This document shows, piece after piece, positions 51,556 to 60,731 of a stretch of 64,000 nucleotides of DNA. How positions within the stretch are numbered: the first letter of the stretch is position 1; every line of letters begins with the position of its first letter. The notes under the pieces are model-generated. The model was not told the DNA's origin. It saw only the letters and a program-made list of their open reading frames with translations, and did not search any database. Location: the NCBI GenBank assembly GCA_023423275.1, contig JAFAFW010000031.1:1-64000 (forward strand). The letters are read 5' to 3'. Source of the DNA: Pseudomonadota bacterium (GTDB lineage: Bacteria > Pseudomonadota > Alphaproteobacteria > Rhizobiales > Hyphomicrobiaceae). The position numbers and the translations under genes were made by a program.

Positions 51556-52096
51556 CAACCCAAAAATCGCCCTCATCGTCGCTGCCGCCGAAAATGATGT
51601 GATCGGTCGTGGCGGGCAGTTGCCCTGGAAGATCCGGTCGGATCTGCGGTTGTTCCGGCGCCTCACCATGGGCAAGCCGGTCGTGATGGGGCGCAAGACA
51701 TTCGAGTCGATCGGCAAGCCGCTCGACGGGCGCGATAACATCATCGTGACCCGCAATGCTGGTTTCGTGGCAGCGGGCACGCTCGTCCGGGTGACGCTGA
51801 CCGCGGCCCTCGATGAAGCACGGCGTCTGGCCGTCGAGAACGGCGTGGACGAGATCATGGTCATCGGCGGCGCCGAGATTTTCCGCGAAATCATGCCGAT
51901 TGCGGATCGGATCTATCTCACGCGCGTTCATGGATCACCGGCGGGCGATACGTTTTTGCCGCCCCTTGCTGCAGGAGCGTGGCACGAAATCTCGCGCGAG
52001 CCGGTCCCGAAGGCAGATACGGATGAGTTTGCCTGTACTTTGATCGTACTGGAGCGTGAGCGTGGCAGTAACCATGACACGCCCTCCGCCGCTTGA
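51548..52096 (+). CDS. folA: Dihydrofolate reductase without standard start codon
   Basis: The DHFR sequence IALIVAAAENDVIGRGGQLPWKIRSDLRLF is in frame from an upstream stop at 51536, but no ATG, GTG or TTG precedes it. The first standard start, GTG 51599, would cut off the essential first strand IALIVAAA. I set the start at ATC 51548, one base from ATG, giving about 182 residues (normal 165-180) and an N-terminus SSNPKIALIVAAA. MGKPVVMGRKTFESIG and MVIGGAEIFREIMP complete the fold. The enzyme reduces dihydrofolate to tetrahydrofolate. The start could also be a sequencing error (C for G). The Shine-Dalgarno-like GTGAG at 51535-51539 is weak. Confidence 0.75.
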   Translation: MSSNPKIALIVAAAENDVIGRGGQLPWKIRSDLRLFRRLTMGKPVVMGRKTFESIGKPLDGRDNIIVTRNAGFVAAGTLVRVTLTAALDEARRLAVENGVDEIMVIGGAEIFREIMPIADRIYLTRVHGSPAGDTFLPPLAAGAWHEISREPVPKADTDEFACTLIVLERERGSNHDTPSAA

Positions 52097-52259
52097 CGCG
52101 ACGATTCCCGACCCCACATTCCGCAATGCGGTTTGCGTAGACCTGGGGTGTGCCATATAAGCAGGATCAGCATTTCCATGGGTGGTTACGACGCGCTCCC
52201 GCAACGTGCGGCGTGAGCGCGTTTCGGCATATCCGGACGAAGGTAGGAAACTCTCATCA

Positions 52260-53363
52260 ATGCCTTGGAATAATCAAAGTGGTGGCGGTGGCGGCGGCTG
52301 GAAGAGCGGCGGCGGTGGCGGTGGTGGAGGCCCCTGGGGTCAAGGACCCGGAGGCGGCAACCAGCCTGACCTCGAAGAAATCCTCAAGCGCGGGCAGGAT
52401 AGAGTGAAGCAGGTCATGCACGGCTCGGGCGTTCCCGGGCCGCTGATGCTTCTTCTCTCGGCTGTCGCGCTGGCGATCGTCTGCTTCTATGCCTTCACGT
52501 TCACGGTCCGGCCGGACGAGCTGGGCGTCGTGCTGCGTTTCGGCAAGTATGACCGGCAGGAGCCTCCGGGCCTGCACTTCCGTCTGCCTTATCCGATCGA
52601 GGAGGTGCGCCTGCCTAAGGTGACCACGGCCAACCGGACGGAGATCGGCCTGCGCGGCGTCACCGATCTTCGCCGCTCGGCGAACCAGGATCTGCTTGAT
52701 GAGAGCCTGATGCTGACCGGCGACGAGAACATCGTCGACATTGGCTTCGTCGTGCTGTGGAACATCAAGGACGCGTCGGCCTACCTGTTCAACATCCAGA
52801 ACCCCGACACGACCGTGAAGGAAGTCGCCGAGAGTGCGATGCGTGACGTGGTCGGCAAGAGCAACGTTCAGGACGTGCTCACCGAGAAGCGTTCCCAGAT
52901 CGAACAGGACGTTCGCGAATTGATGCAGAAGACGCTGGATAGCTACGGCGCCGGCATCAATATCACGCAGCTCCAGATGCAGCGCGCCGAAGCACCGGCC
53001 CAGGTGATGGACGCGTTCCGCGACGTCGCGGCCGCGGCAATCGATCAGCGCCGCATCGAAAACCAGGCTCACGCCTACGCCAACAAAGTGATCCCCGAGG
53101 CGCGCGGCGAAGTCCAGCGTATCCTCCAGGAAGCCCAGGGCTATCGTGAGCGTGTGATTGCCGAGGCTAACGGTGAGGCGGACCGCTTTCTCAAGGTTCT
53201 GGAGGAGTACAGGAAGGCACCCGACCTGATGCGTCAGCGCCTCTATCTCGAAACCATGGAGCGTGTGCTGGCGGGAACCGACAAGGTGATCATCGACAGC
53301 AAGAGCAGCCAGGGCGTCGTGCCCTACTTGCCGCTCGACCAAGTTCAACCCAGGAAGCAGTGA
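52260..53363 (+). CDS. hflK: FtsH protease regulator HflK
   Basis: A 367-residue SPFH/prohibitin-family protein. ATG 52260 begins MPWNNQSGGGGGGW, with the glycine-rich cytoplasmic N-terminus typical of HflK; the open frame starts earlier at 52182 but the family starts here. One membrane helix is at about 62-82 (LMLLLSAVALAIVCFYAF). The SPFH domain (about 90-260) includes VVLRFGKYDRQEPPGLHFRLPYPIEEV, followed by a long helix with EARGEVQRILQEAQGYRERVIAEANGEADRF. HflKC surrounds FtsH and limits its access to membrane proteins. hflC follows after 12 bp. Confidence 0.95.
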   Translation: MPWNNQSGGGGGGWKSGGGGGGGGPWGQGPGGGNQPDLEEILKRGQDRVKQVMHGSGVPGPLMLLLSAVALAIVCFYAFTFTVRPDELGVVLRFGKYDRQEPPGLHFRLPYPIEEVRLPKVTTANRTEIGLRGVTDLRRSANQDLLDESLMLTGDENIVDIGFVVLWNIKDASAYLFNIQNPDTTVKEVAESAMRDVVGKSNVQDVLTEKRSQIEQDVRELMQKTLDSYGAGINITQLQMQRAEAPAQVMDAFRDVAAAAIDQRRIENQAHAYANKVIPEARGEVQRILQEAQGYRERVIAEANGEADRFLKVLEEYRKAPDLMRQRLYLETMERVLAGTDKVIIDSKSSQGVVPYLPLDQVQPRKQ

Positions 53364-53375
53364 GGACCTGGACAC

Positions 53376-54302
53376 ATGCGTGCATTGGCAATAGCCGTCC
53401 TCGTCGCTTTGGGTCTCGCAGCCGCGGGCGCCTATCTGGCGATGTTTATCGTACACCAGAACGAACAGGCCCTTGTGCTCGAGTTCGGCAAGCCGAAGCG
53501 GATCATCGATCAGGCAGGCTTGCACTGGAAGATTCCGGTGGTCGAGACCGTCGAGACTTTCGACAAGCGTATCCTTGACCTCGACACCACCCCGCAGGAG
53601 TTGTTCTCGTCCGATCAGAACAAGCTGATCGTCGACAGCTTCGCGCGCTATCGGATCATCGATCCCCTGCGCTTTTACCAGACGGTGCGCAACGACCAGG
53701 GCGTGAAATCCCGTGTCGGGCCGATCCTGGACAGCTCACTGCGGCGTGTTCTCGGCTCGGCGACGTTCGCCGATGCGGTGCGTGACAAGCGCCAGGATCT
53801 GATGAACCAGATCCAGCGGCAGGTGAACACCGAAGCGAAGAACTTCGGCATCGAGGTTGTCGATGTGCGCATCAAGCGCGTCGATCTTCCGCCGCAGAAC
53901 TCCGCGTCGATTTACGAGCGCATGAAGACGGATCGTCAGCGCGAAGCGGCTGAATTCCGCGCCCAGGGCGAGGAGCAGTCACGGCGCATCAAGGCTGAGG
54001 CGGACCGTCAGGTCACCGTGATGCGCGCCGAGGCGGATCGCGACGCCCGGCGTCAGCGCGGCGACGGCGATGCCGAGCGGGCGCGCATTTCGAATGAAGC
54101 TTTCGGCCAGGATCCGGAATTCTACCAGTTCCTGCGCTCAATGGAGGCTTACGAGACGGCGCTCAAGCGAGGCGATACGCGGATGGTGATTTCTCCGGAA
54201 TCGGAGCACTTCCGTGACTTCTTCCGCTACTTCTCGGAATCCGTATCTCCGGGAACGACGGCCAGCAGATCTGCTCCAGTCGTGGCGCAACCCAAACAAT
54301 GA
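53376..54302 (+). CDS. hflC: FtsH protease regulator HflC
   Basis: A 308-residue partner of HflK. An N-terminal helix (about 4-24) is followed by the SPFH domain with QALVLEFGKPKRIIDQAGLHWKIP and then the coiled-coil helix ERMKTDRQREAAEFRAQGEEQSRRIKAEADRQVTVMRAEADRDA. It forms the HflKC cage around FtsH. The stop overlaps the next start by 4 bp (ATGA). Confidence 0.95.
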   Translation: MRALAIAVLVALGLAAAGAYLAMFIVHQNEQALVLEFGKPKRIIDQAGLHWKIPVVETVETFDKRILDLDTTPQELFSSDQNKLIVDSFARYRIIDPLRFYQTVRNDQGVKSRVGPILDSSLRRVLGSATFADAVRDKRQDLMNQIQRQVNTEAKNFGIEVVDVRIKRVDLPPQNSASIYERMKTDRQREAAEFRAQGEEQSRRIKAEADRQVTVMRAEADRDARRQRGDGDAERARISNEAFGQDPEFYQFLRSMEAYETALKRGDTRMVISPESEHFRDFFRYFSESVSPGTTASRSAPVVAQPKQ

Positions 54303-54484
54303 GCGATTTTGCTGTCGGCATGGGCCTCGTTCTGGTGATCGAGGGGCTACTTTGGGCGGCAGCCCCCGGCTTGGCCATGCGGATGCTTGTAGCGGCGGCG
54401 GAAACGCCGCCGCAAACGTTGCGGGTGGCGGGTATCTCGGCCGTCGCTCTCGGTGTGTTGATTGTCTGGATCGTTCGCGGATGA
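54299..54484 (+). CDS. DUF2065 two-helix membrane protein
   Basis: A 61-residue protein with two hydrophobic helices (about 5-24 and 41-58). FAVGMGLVLVIEGLLWAAAPGLAMRML and ISAVALGVLIVWIVRG match DUF2065. It overlaps hflC by 4 bp and precedes the degP gene, the usual place of this family. Function is unknown; its invariant location suggests a link with HflKC or DegP. Confidence 0.9.
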   Translation: MSDFAVGMGLVLVIEGLLWAAAPGLAMRMLVAAAETPPQTLRVAGISAVALGVLIVWIVRG

Positions 54485-54605
54485 CCCGGCCACATTGACA
54501 GGCCGGTTGCAGGGAATAGAGGATGTGCGGTCACACCTCGCGTATCCGGTGCCGATGCTACGGACGGAGGCTGTCTGTGCTCGCTTGTCGAAATGGGAGC
54601 AGTCG

Positions 54606-56108
54606 ATGATGGGCTTGGCGCAAGGCGTGAAACCTGTCGGCCGGATAGGTCGCCCCAACCGCTGGGCGATACCGGCGCTGGTGCTGTCGCTGGGCCTCTT
54701 CGGGTTGTCCGGCTCCTCGCAGGCCAGAGGGCCGCAGTCGGTGGCGGATGTCGCGGACAAGCTGATCAATGCCGTCGTCAACATCTCGACCAGCCAGACG
54801 GTGAAGGGCTCCCAGGGCGCCCCGATGCCGCGGGTGCCGCAAGGTTCTCCCTTTGAGGATCTGTTCGAGGATTTCTTCGAGAACAAGCAGGGCAATCAAC
54901 CCAGGACGGATCGCAAGGTCTCCTCGCTGGGCTCCGGATTCGTGATCGATGCCGAGCAAGGTCTGATCGTCACGAATACGCATGTCATCGAAGGCGCCGA
55001 CGAGATCATCATCAACTTCAGCGATGGCTCCAAGCTCAAGGTCGACAAGGTCGTCGGCAAAGACGGCAAGACCGACCTCGCGCTGCTCAAGGTGACGCCG
55101 AAGAAGCCGCTCACGGCCGTCAAGTTCGGACCCTCCGAACAGATCCGCGTCGGCGACTGGGTCATGGCGATCGGCAACCCGTTCGGGCTCGGCGGCTCGG
55201 TGACGGTCGGCATCATTTCCGCCAAGGCGCGCGATATCAATTCCGGGCCGTACGACGATTACCTCCAGACCGATGCTGCCATCAACAAGGGCAACTCGGG
55301 TGGACCACTGTTCAACATGGACGGCGATGTGGTGGGGGTGAATACCGCGATCATCTCGCCGACGGGCGGCTCCATCGGCATCGGTTTCGCCGTGCCGTCT
55401 GACATCGCGGTGCCGGTTATCGAGCAGCTCAAGATGTATGGCGAGACGCGTCGCGGGTGGCTCGGGGTCCGCATCCAGTCCGTCAGCGAGGACATTGCCG
55501 AGACGCTTGGCGTTGCCGAAAATATGGGGGCTCTGGTTGCCGGCATCACACCGGATGGCCCGGCTGCCAAGGCCGGCATCGAGTCCGGTGACGTGATCCT
55601 GAAATTCGACAGCAAGGACGTTTCCACCATGCGCGGGCTGCCGCGCATCGTCGCCCAGACCCCCATCGGCAAGACCGTGGATGTGGAAGCCCTGCGCAAA
55701 GGCGAGCGCAAGAACTTCAAGGTTGTGGTTGGCAGGCTGGATGAGGACGACAAGCCTGACGATCAGCCGCCAAAGGTCGAATCCCAAAAACAGGACAAGC
55801 CCGCACCGGGCCGTCCGATGATCGGGTTGAAGCTTACGCCCCTGACGGATGAATTGCGTCGCAAGCATGGCCTGGATCGTAAGCTCAAGGGTCTGTTCGT
55901 GACCGAGGCCGATCCTCAGAGCCCGGCAGCGGAGAAAGGCGTCAAGGCGGGAGACGTGATCGTCGAGGCGGCTCAGGAGCAGGTGGCGAGCGTCGACGAT
56001 CTGGTGCGCAGCGTGGAGAAGGTCCGAAAATCGGGCCGCAAGGCGGTTCTGCTGCGGGTTGAAGACGGTAAGGGCGATATGCGTTTCGTGGCGGTGCCGA
56101 TCGATTGA
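54606..56108 (+). CDS. degP: Do-type periplasmic serine endoprotease (DegP/HtrA family)
   Basis: A 500-residue protease-chaperone. ATG 54606 (GGGAG upstream) gives a basic start, a signal helix (about 24-42, PALVLSLGLFGLSGSSQARG) and a mature chain. The catalytic triad is H126 (TNTHVIEG), D157 (GKTDLALL) and S231 (GNSGGPLFN). Two PDZ domains follow (about 285-385 and 400-500; RRGWLGVRIQSV and PAAKAGIESGDVIL, then AEKGVKAGDVIVEA). The earlier in-frame starts overlap DUF2065 and are unlikely. It degrades or refolds damaged envelope proteins; its place after hflKC fits envelope quality control. Confidence 0.95.
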   Translation: MMGLAQGVKPVGRIGRPNRWAIPALVLSLGLFGLSGSSQARGPQSVADVADKLINAVVNISTSQTVKGSQGAPMPRVPQGSPFEDLFEDFFENKQGNQPRTDRKVSSLGSGFVIDAEQGLIVTNTHVIEGADEIIINFSDGSKLKVDKVVGKDGKTDLALLKVTPKKPLTAVKFGPSEQIRVGDWVMAIGNPFGLGGSVTVGIISAKARDINSGPYDDYLQTDAAINKGNSGGPLFNMDGDVVGVNTAIISPTGGSIGIGFAVPSDIAVPVIEQLKMYGETRRGWLGVRIQSVSEDIAETLGVAENMGALVAGITPDGPAAKAGIESGDVILKFDSKDVSTMRGLPRIVAQTPIGKTVDVEALRKGERKNFKVVVGRLDEDDKPDDQPPKVESQKQDKPAPGRPMIGLKLTPLTDELRRKHGLDRKLKGLFVTEADPQSPAAEKGVKAGDVIVEAAQEQVASVDDLVRSVEKVRKSGRKAVLLRVEDGKGDMRFVAVPID

Positions 56109-56246
56109 GCGGCGGCCCGCTGATGCGGCTTTGCGCGGAAGAACGCGGCATCCTTCCGCAGGCGCCGGCCGAGAAGGTGCTGGCGGTGGGCGGCGCTGGG
56201 CGCTAGATACGACAAAGATCCGACCACGTAAGGAGGCGAAAACGAC

Positions 56247-56960
56247 GTGTCCGACAGCCGCGGCATTCTGAGTAGCATAACCGATGCCCTCGTCCCCGTT
56301 CACCGCGACGGCTACAAGTTCATCGCGATCGGTGCGCTGCTCGCTCTGTTGGGCTTCGCGATCTGGGATCCGCTGGGCTGGCTGTTCGTGGTCGTGACCT
56401 TGTGGGTCGCCTATTTCTTCCGCGACCCCGACCGCGTGACCCCGCTGCGCGAAGGCTTGGTGATCTCGCCTGCTGATGGCCGCGTCAGCTCGATTGAACG
56501 CGTCCGGCCACCGCAAGAGCTGGGGCTTGGCGAAGAGCTGCGCACACGGATCTCGGTATTTCTCAACGTGTTCGACGTGCATATCAATCGCGCGCCGGTT
56601 CCTGGACGTATTACGCGGGCGGTCTATGTACCGGGTGCCTATCTGAATGCGTCACTCGACAAGGCCAGCGAAGAGAATGAGCGGCGCGCACTCGTCATCA
56701 TGATGAATTCCGGTGTCGAGATCGCTGTTGTACAGATCGCGGGTCTGGTGGCACGGCGGATCGTCACCTTCTCGGAGGAGGGCGATACGGTCGGCGTGGG
56801 GCAGCGGTTCGGCCTCATCCGGTTCGGCTCGCGCGTGGATGTATATCTGCCTCCCGACGGACGCGCGCTGGTTGCTGTCGGACAGCGCGCTGTTGCGGGC
56901 GAGACCGTGCTCGCGGATCTGGCATCGAGCGAGCCGGAGCGCGAAGCCCGGCGCAGTTGA
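56247..56960 (+). CDS. psd: Phosphatidylserine decarboxylase (short, soluble-processing type)
   Basis: A 237-residue proenzyme with GTG start at 56247 (AAGGAGG lies 11 bases upstream). Two membrane segments (about 28-60) precede the catalytic part. FFRDPDRVTP, ISPADGRVSSIE, INRAPVPG and the self-cleavage site RFGSRVDVYLP with G194-S195 are typical; cleavage gives the pyruvoyl prosthetic group at S195. It makes phosphatidylethanolamine. pssA follows after 62 bp, completing the two-step route. Confidence 0.95.
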   Translation: MSDSRGILSSITDALVPVHRDGYKFIAIGALLALLGFAIWDPLGWLFVVVTLWVAYFFRDPDRVTPLREGLVISPADGRVSSIERVRPPQELGLGEELRTRISVFLNVFDVHINRAPVPGRITRAVYVPGAYLNASLDKASEENERRALVIMMNSGVEIAVVQIAGLVARRIVTFSEEGDTVGVGQRFGLIRFGSRVDVYLPPDGRALVAVGQRAVAGETVLADLASSEPEREARRS

Positions 56961-57022
56961 TCACCTAGGCTGATCGCGGGCGGCGCACATTCGATACACG
57001 GGCAAGATGGAGGAAATCGGCG

Positions 57023-57916
57023 ATGGATCCTCTTCTGACGAGACTTGAGGAGGAAACACGCCGGCGACGTCGCCGTCCTCTGTTTCGCTACCGCCAGGTG
57101 CCGGTCCGGCTGCTGGTGCCGAATTTCTTCACGCTGCTCGGGCTGTGCGCCGGGCTGACGGCGATCCGCATGGCCATCGAAGGGCGCTATGAGCTGGCGC
57201 TGGCCGCCATCGTGTTCGCTGCATTGCTGGATGGCGTGGATGGCCGTGTCGCGCGGATGTTGAAGGCATCCTCGCGGTTCGGTGCAGAGTTCGACAGTCT
57301 GGCCGATTTCGTGAACTTCGGTGTGGCGCCCGCCATCGTGCTGTTCACGTGGGGCGCCTGGGGGACGCCGGGAATGCGTGGCCTCGCCTGGATCGTTGTG
57401 CTGCTGCTGGCCGTGGCGTGCGGGCTGAGGCTGGCCCGCTTCAATGCGATGCTCGACGAGGAACGGCCGAAGTGGCAGTCCAACTATTTCACCGGTGTTC
57501 CAGCGCCTGCCGGCGCTATCATTGCGTTGTTGCCGGTGTATCTCGATAGCCTGGAAGCCTTTGACGTCCGCGCCGGATGGCCGATCTATATCGTGTTGAT
57601 CTACACCGTCCTGATCGCCTTTCTGATGGTCAGCACGATCCCGACCTATTCGGGCAAGCTGCTGGGTGAGCGGATCTCGCGCGAATGGGTGATGCCGCTG
57701 TTTGTGCTGGCGGGGGCGATCGTGGCGCTGCTGGTCACGTATCCCTTCGCGACGCTGTCGATCGGCTCCATCCTCTATCTCGGCCTGATCCCCTTCGCCG
57801 TGCGCCGTTATCGGAGCCAGATGCACGCCATGGAGGCGGCGGATCCCTCGACATTCCCGGCGACACCGACATTGGTGGCTGAAACGCCGCCGCAGGAGCG
57901 GGCGAAACGAAGCTGA
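57023..57916 (+). CDS. pssA: CDP-diacylglycerol-serine O-phosphatidyltransferase
   Basis: A 297-residue membrane enzyme of the CDP-alcohol phosphatidyltransferase family with about eight helices. The catalytic motif DGVDGRVARMLKASSRFGAEFDSLADF begins at D70 (pattern DGxxAR-x8-G-x3-D-x3-D). It makes phosphatidylserine, which Psd then decarboxylates. The extended C-terminal part with extra helices fits the alphaproteobacterial PssA. It closes the psd-pssA unit. Confidence 0.95.
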   Translation: MDPLLTRLEEETRRRRRRPLFRYRQVPVRLLVPNFFTLLGLCAGLTAIRMAIEGRYELALAAIVFAALLDGVDGRVARMLKASSRFGAEFDSLADFVNFGVAPAIVLFTWGAWGTPGMRGLAWIVVLLLAVACGLRLARFNAMLDEERPKWQSNYFTGVPAPAGAIIALLPVYLDSLEAFDVRAGWPIYIVLIYTVLIAFLMVSTIPTYSGKLLGERISREWVMPLFVLAGAIVALLVTYPFATLSIGSILYLGLIPFAVRRYRSQMHAMEAADPSTFPATPTLVAETPPQERAKRS

Positions 57917-58063
57917 GGCAACCGCCACCGTTCAGCGGGCGGGCAGAGGTGCGGCACTGCGGCATTCAGGCCTTTCCATCGGTCGCCGCTGGCCTTAGGC
58001 ATGGGTGTGATTGGTTGGCCTCGACCCGGGGCCACTGCTTTCCCGAACAGGACTGAGACTTTC

Positions 58064-59161
58064 ATGGGCTTCAAGTGCGGCATCGTGGGATTGCCCAATG
58101 TCGGCAAATCCACTCTTTTCAACGCGCTGACGCAGACGGCGGCGGCCGAAGCGGCCAACTATCCATTCTGCACGATAGAACCGAACGTCGGCGAGGTGGG
58201 GGTGCCTGATCCGCGGCTCGACCGTCTGGCAGAGATCGGCAAGAGCGGGAAGATCATTCCGACGCGCCTGACGTTTGTGGATATCGCCGGCCTGGTGCGC
58301 GGCGCCTCCAAGGGCGAAGGGTTGGGCAACCAGTTCCTGGCCCACATCCGGGAGGTGGACGCGGTTGCGTATGTGCTGCGATGCTTTGAGGATTCCGACA
58401 TCACCCACGTCGAGGGGCGCATCGATCCATGCAGCGACGCGGACGTCGTCGAGACTGAGCTCATGCTCTCGGACCTGGACAGCCTGGAGCGTCGCAGGGT
58501 TGCGCTCGAAAAGAAGGCCAAGTCGGGCGACAAGGACGCGAAGATCCAGGTTGGCATCATCGATAAGGTGCTCGCCCAGTTGCGCGACGGTAAGCCTGCC
58601 CGGATGACGGAGATCACCGCTGAGGAAGAGCCGCAGTTTCGCATGCTGCAGTTGCTGACGGCAAAGCCGGTTCTCTACGTCTGCAACGTGGAGGAAGCCG
58701 CTGCGGCGACGGGCAACGCCTACTCACGGCAAGTGGAGGAGAGGGCGAAGGCGGAGGGCGCGGGCTGCGTCGTGATCTCGGCCAAGATCGAGTCGGAAGT
58801 GGCCGGTCTGCCGGCAGACGACCGCTCGGCCTATCTGGCGGAGCTGGGGCTTGAGGAACCGGGTCTGAATAAGCTGATCAGCGAAGGCTATCGGCTTCTG
58901 GGCCTGATCACGTATTTCACGGTCGGACCGAAGGAGGCGCGGGCGTGGACCATCGAGGCAGGCACCAAGGCCCCGAAAGCCGCGGCCGTCATCCACACCG
59001 ACTTCGAGAAGGGCTTCATTCGCGCCGAGACCATCGCCTACGACGACTATGTGTCCCTGGGGGGCGAGGCCGGAGCGCGTGAAACCGGAAAGATGCGGCT
59101 CGAAGGCAAGGACTACATCGTCAAAGACGGCGACGTTCTGCACTTCCGCTTCGCAAACTGA
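58064..59161 (+). CDS. ychF: Redox-regulated ATPase YchF
   Basis: A 365-residue OBG-like GTPase-family ATPase. The P-loop GLPNVGKSTLFNAL is at about 9-22. FVDIAGLVRGASKGEGLGNQFL is the switch II region, and NVEEAA replaces the NKxD of true GTPases, as in all YchF proteins. The TGS domain (about 280-365) starts LITYFTVGPKEARAW. It binds ribosomes and acts in stress adaptation. The start ATG 58064 follows the family; the frame opens at 58001. A terminator follows at 59206-59231. Confidence 0.96.
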   Translation: MGFKCGIVGLPNVGKSTLFNALTQTAAAEAANYPFCTIEPNVGEVGVPDPRLDRLAEIGKSGKIIPTRLTFVDIAGLVRGASKGEGLGNQFLAHIREVDAVAYVLRCFEDSDITHVEGRIDPCSDADVVETELMLSDLDSLERRRVALEKKAKSGDKDAKIQVGIIDKVLAQLRDGKPARMTEITAEEEPQFRMLQLLTAKPVLYVCNVEEAAAATGNAYSRQVEERAKAEGAGCVVISAKIESEVAGLPADDRSAYLAELGLEEPGLNKLISEGYRLLGLITYFTVGPKEARAWTIEAGTKAPKAAAVIHTDFEKGFIRAETIAYDDYVSLGGEAGARETGKMRLEGKDYIVKDGDVLHFRFAN

Positions 59162-59205
59162 CCCCAGCGGCTTCTCATCCACGCCGGATCGTGTTTTGAG
59201 TGACA

Positions 59206-59231
59206 GCCGCCCCCTGGAGAACGGGGGCGGC
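59206..59231 (+). terminator. Terminator hairpin after ychF
   Basis: A perfect 9-bp stem gccgccccc / gggggcggc with an 8-base loop, 45 bases after the ychF stop and 25 bases before the stop of the convergent gene. The following T-run is weak (CTTC). Confidence 0.6.
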
Positions 59232-59255
59232 CTTCAAAGCCATTGCGGCAGGCTG

Positions 59256-60017
59256 TTACTTGCTGTCGGAAGTTGGCGGCGTGGGCTTGTCCTCGACAGC
59301 CGTTTCCTTCGTTTCGACCGTGGACAGATCGGTCGCGGCCTGGGCGACCTGGCTGGTCACATTCCAAATGCCGGCGCCGACTTCGCGCTCGGCGCGCTGC
59401 ACCAGGCCAGCAACCGTCAGCCGGGCCATGAAGGGATTGGCGCGGATCACCGGCTGCGCGAAGATCTTCGTCAGCCGGGTGCTCGGATGAGAGCGCAGCG
59501 CTTGCGCGGCACCAGCAGGACCGAGCAGGTGGCTCAGCCTCATGTGAGCGAACGTCGGCTTCACGCCGCGCGATTCCAGATAGGTCGCGTTATCGTTGTT
59601 GAAGGCGATCGCGGCCCGGCGGGCGAACTCCATATCCGTCCGCAGCGCCAGGATTTGAGAATCGCTGAGGCCTTCGACTTCGTCCGAGAAATGACGATCG
59701 ACAACGGCCAGGAATGTGGAGTTGATGAACTGATACGGACCGAGCGCCGTCGAGCGCGGGTTCTTGGCGGTCGGCTTGCCGGCGGACTCGGCCATCATCA
59801 GCTTGTCCAGATAGCGCTCCATTGCGACGTCGGCGTCATTGACCGTCGGCGGCTCGTCAGGTTGTGCTGCCGATAAACCCGTTGGATCACTGAGTTTAGG
59901 AAAGGCGTTGGTCGGATGAGTTACGGTCATCGCCAAGATCACTGACGATATTGCCCCGCATATCCTCAGCATGTTCGTTGATGACGACTGACGATCACAA
60001 GTTTTAATGTTGAACAT
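59256..60017 (-). CDS. Exported lytic-transglycosylase-like (SLT fold) protein
   Basis: A 253-residue protein with a signal peptide (about 15-38, MLRICGAISSVILAMTV, cleavage after TNA). The SLT-like part is MMAESAGKPTAKNPRSTALGPYQF, with the likely catalytic E77, followed by STFLAVVDRHF and a helical region ending FAHMRLSHLLGPAGAAQAL. The domain is short and lacks a recognised peptidoglycan-binding module, so it may be a divergent member. ATG 60017 has AAGGGG 6 bases upstream, and the frame further up to 60062 is not supported. It likely cleaves or binds peptidoglycan in the periplasm. Confidence 0.72.
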   Translation of the reverse strand: MFNIKTCDRQSSSTNMLRICGAISSVILAMTVTHPTNAFPKLSDPTGLSAAQPDEPPTVNDADVAMERYLDKLMMAESAGKPTAKNPRSTALGPYQFINSTFLAVVDRHFSDEVEGLSDSQILALRTDMEFARRAAIAFNNDNATYLESRGVKPTFAHMRLSHLLGPAGAAQALRSHPSTRLTKIFAQPVIRANPFMARLTVAGLVQRAEREVGAGIWNVTSQVAQAATDLSTVETKETAVEDKPTPPTSDSK

Positions 60018-60251
60018 GTGAAGCCCCTTTAGTGTTTTTCTATCACGCGGGGCAACGAACACTTGAGATTGGCGAGTTTATGGCACGATTGTGCTGATCT
60101 TGAGGTGGAGTTAAGCGGTAAATCGCAATGTCTGCGTGTGCATCGGCATGGTGAATACTCCGACCACTAACGGAGGCTATCGCACTGCGCCGTTGGGCGT
60201 TATCAGCGAAAACGCCCAATTGGCGGCCAAATCAACGTAAGGTAGGCATCC

Positions 60252-60731
60252 ATGGAGCAGTGCCCGTTAACCGAACTCATGCACTGGGAGGATGTCCCGG
60301 TCGGTGAGACGAGGGCCTTCGGTGGCCTCCAGATCGGCAAGGACGAGATTGTCGCATTCGCCCGTGCGTTCGATCCCCAGCCGGTTCACATCGATGAGGA
60401 GGCGGCCAGGCACTCCCTGTTCGGCCAGCTCTTCGCGTCGGGATGGCATTCCTGCGCGCTGATGATGCGGATGCTGGCTGAGGATGTGCTGAACGGCTTC
60501 GCATCCCTCGGTTCGCCAGGGCTTGACGACTGCCGGTGGATGAAGCCGGTGTTTCCGGGCGACGTGCTGACGGGCCGCTATACCTGCATCTCGAAGCGCA
60601 TTTTGAAGTCTCGCCCGGCCGTCGGCGTGTGCCAGATGGAGTATGTGATGATCAACCAGGCTGGCGAGGCCGTCATGATCTGGAAGGCGGCTCAGCTCCT
60701 GCGCGTGCGCAATCCTGGAGTCGCGCCATGA
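60252..60731 (+). CDS. MaoC-like (R)-specific enoyl-CoA hydratase, first of a pair
   Basis: A 159-residue hotdog-fold hydratase. The catalytic segment ARAFDPQPVHIDEEAARHSLFG contains the D/H pair of MaoC enzymes, followed by ASGWHSCALMMRML and DDCRWMKPVFPGDVL. The stop overlaps the next gene by 4 bp (ATGA). Both proteins together could form a heterodimeric hydratase. Confidence 0.88.
   Translation: MEQCPLTELMHWEDVPVGETRAFGGLQIGKDEIVAFARAFDPQPVHIDEEAARHSLFGQLFASGWHSCALMMRMLAEDVLNGFASLGSPGLDDCRWMKPVFPGDVLTGRYTCISKRILKSRPAVGVCQMEYVMINQAGEAVMIWKAAQLLRVRNPGVAP

Noticed and set aside
54558..56582. 674-codon minus-strand open frame over degP and psd
   Set aside because: It runs antisense through two well-supported genes and has no known pattern.
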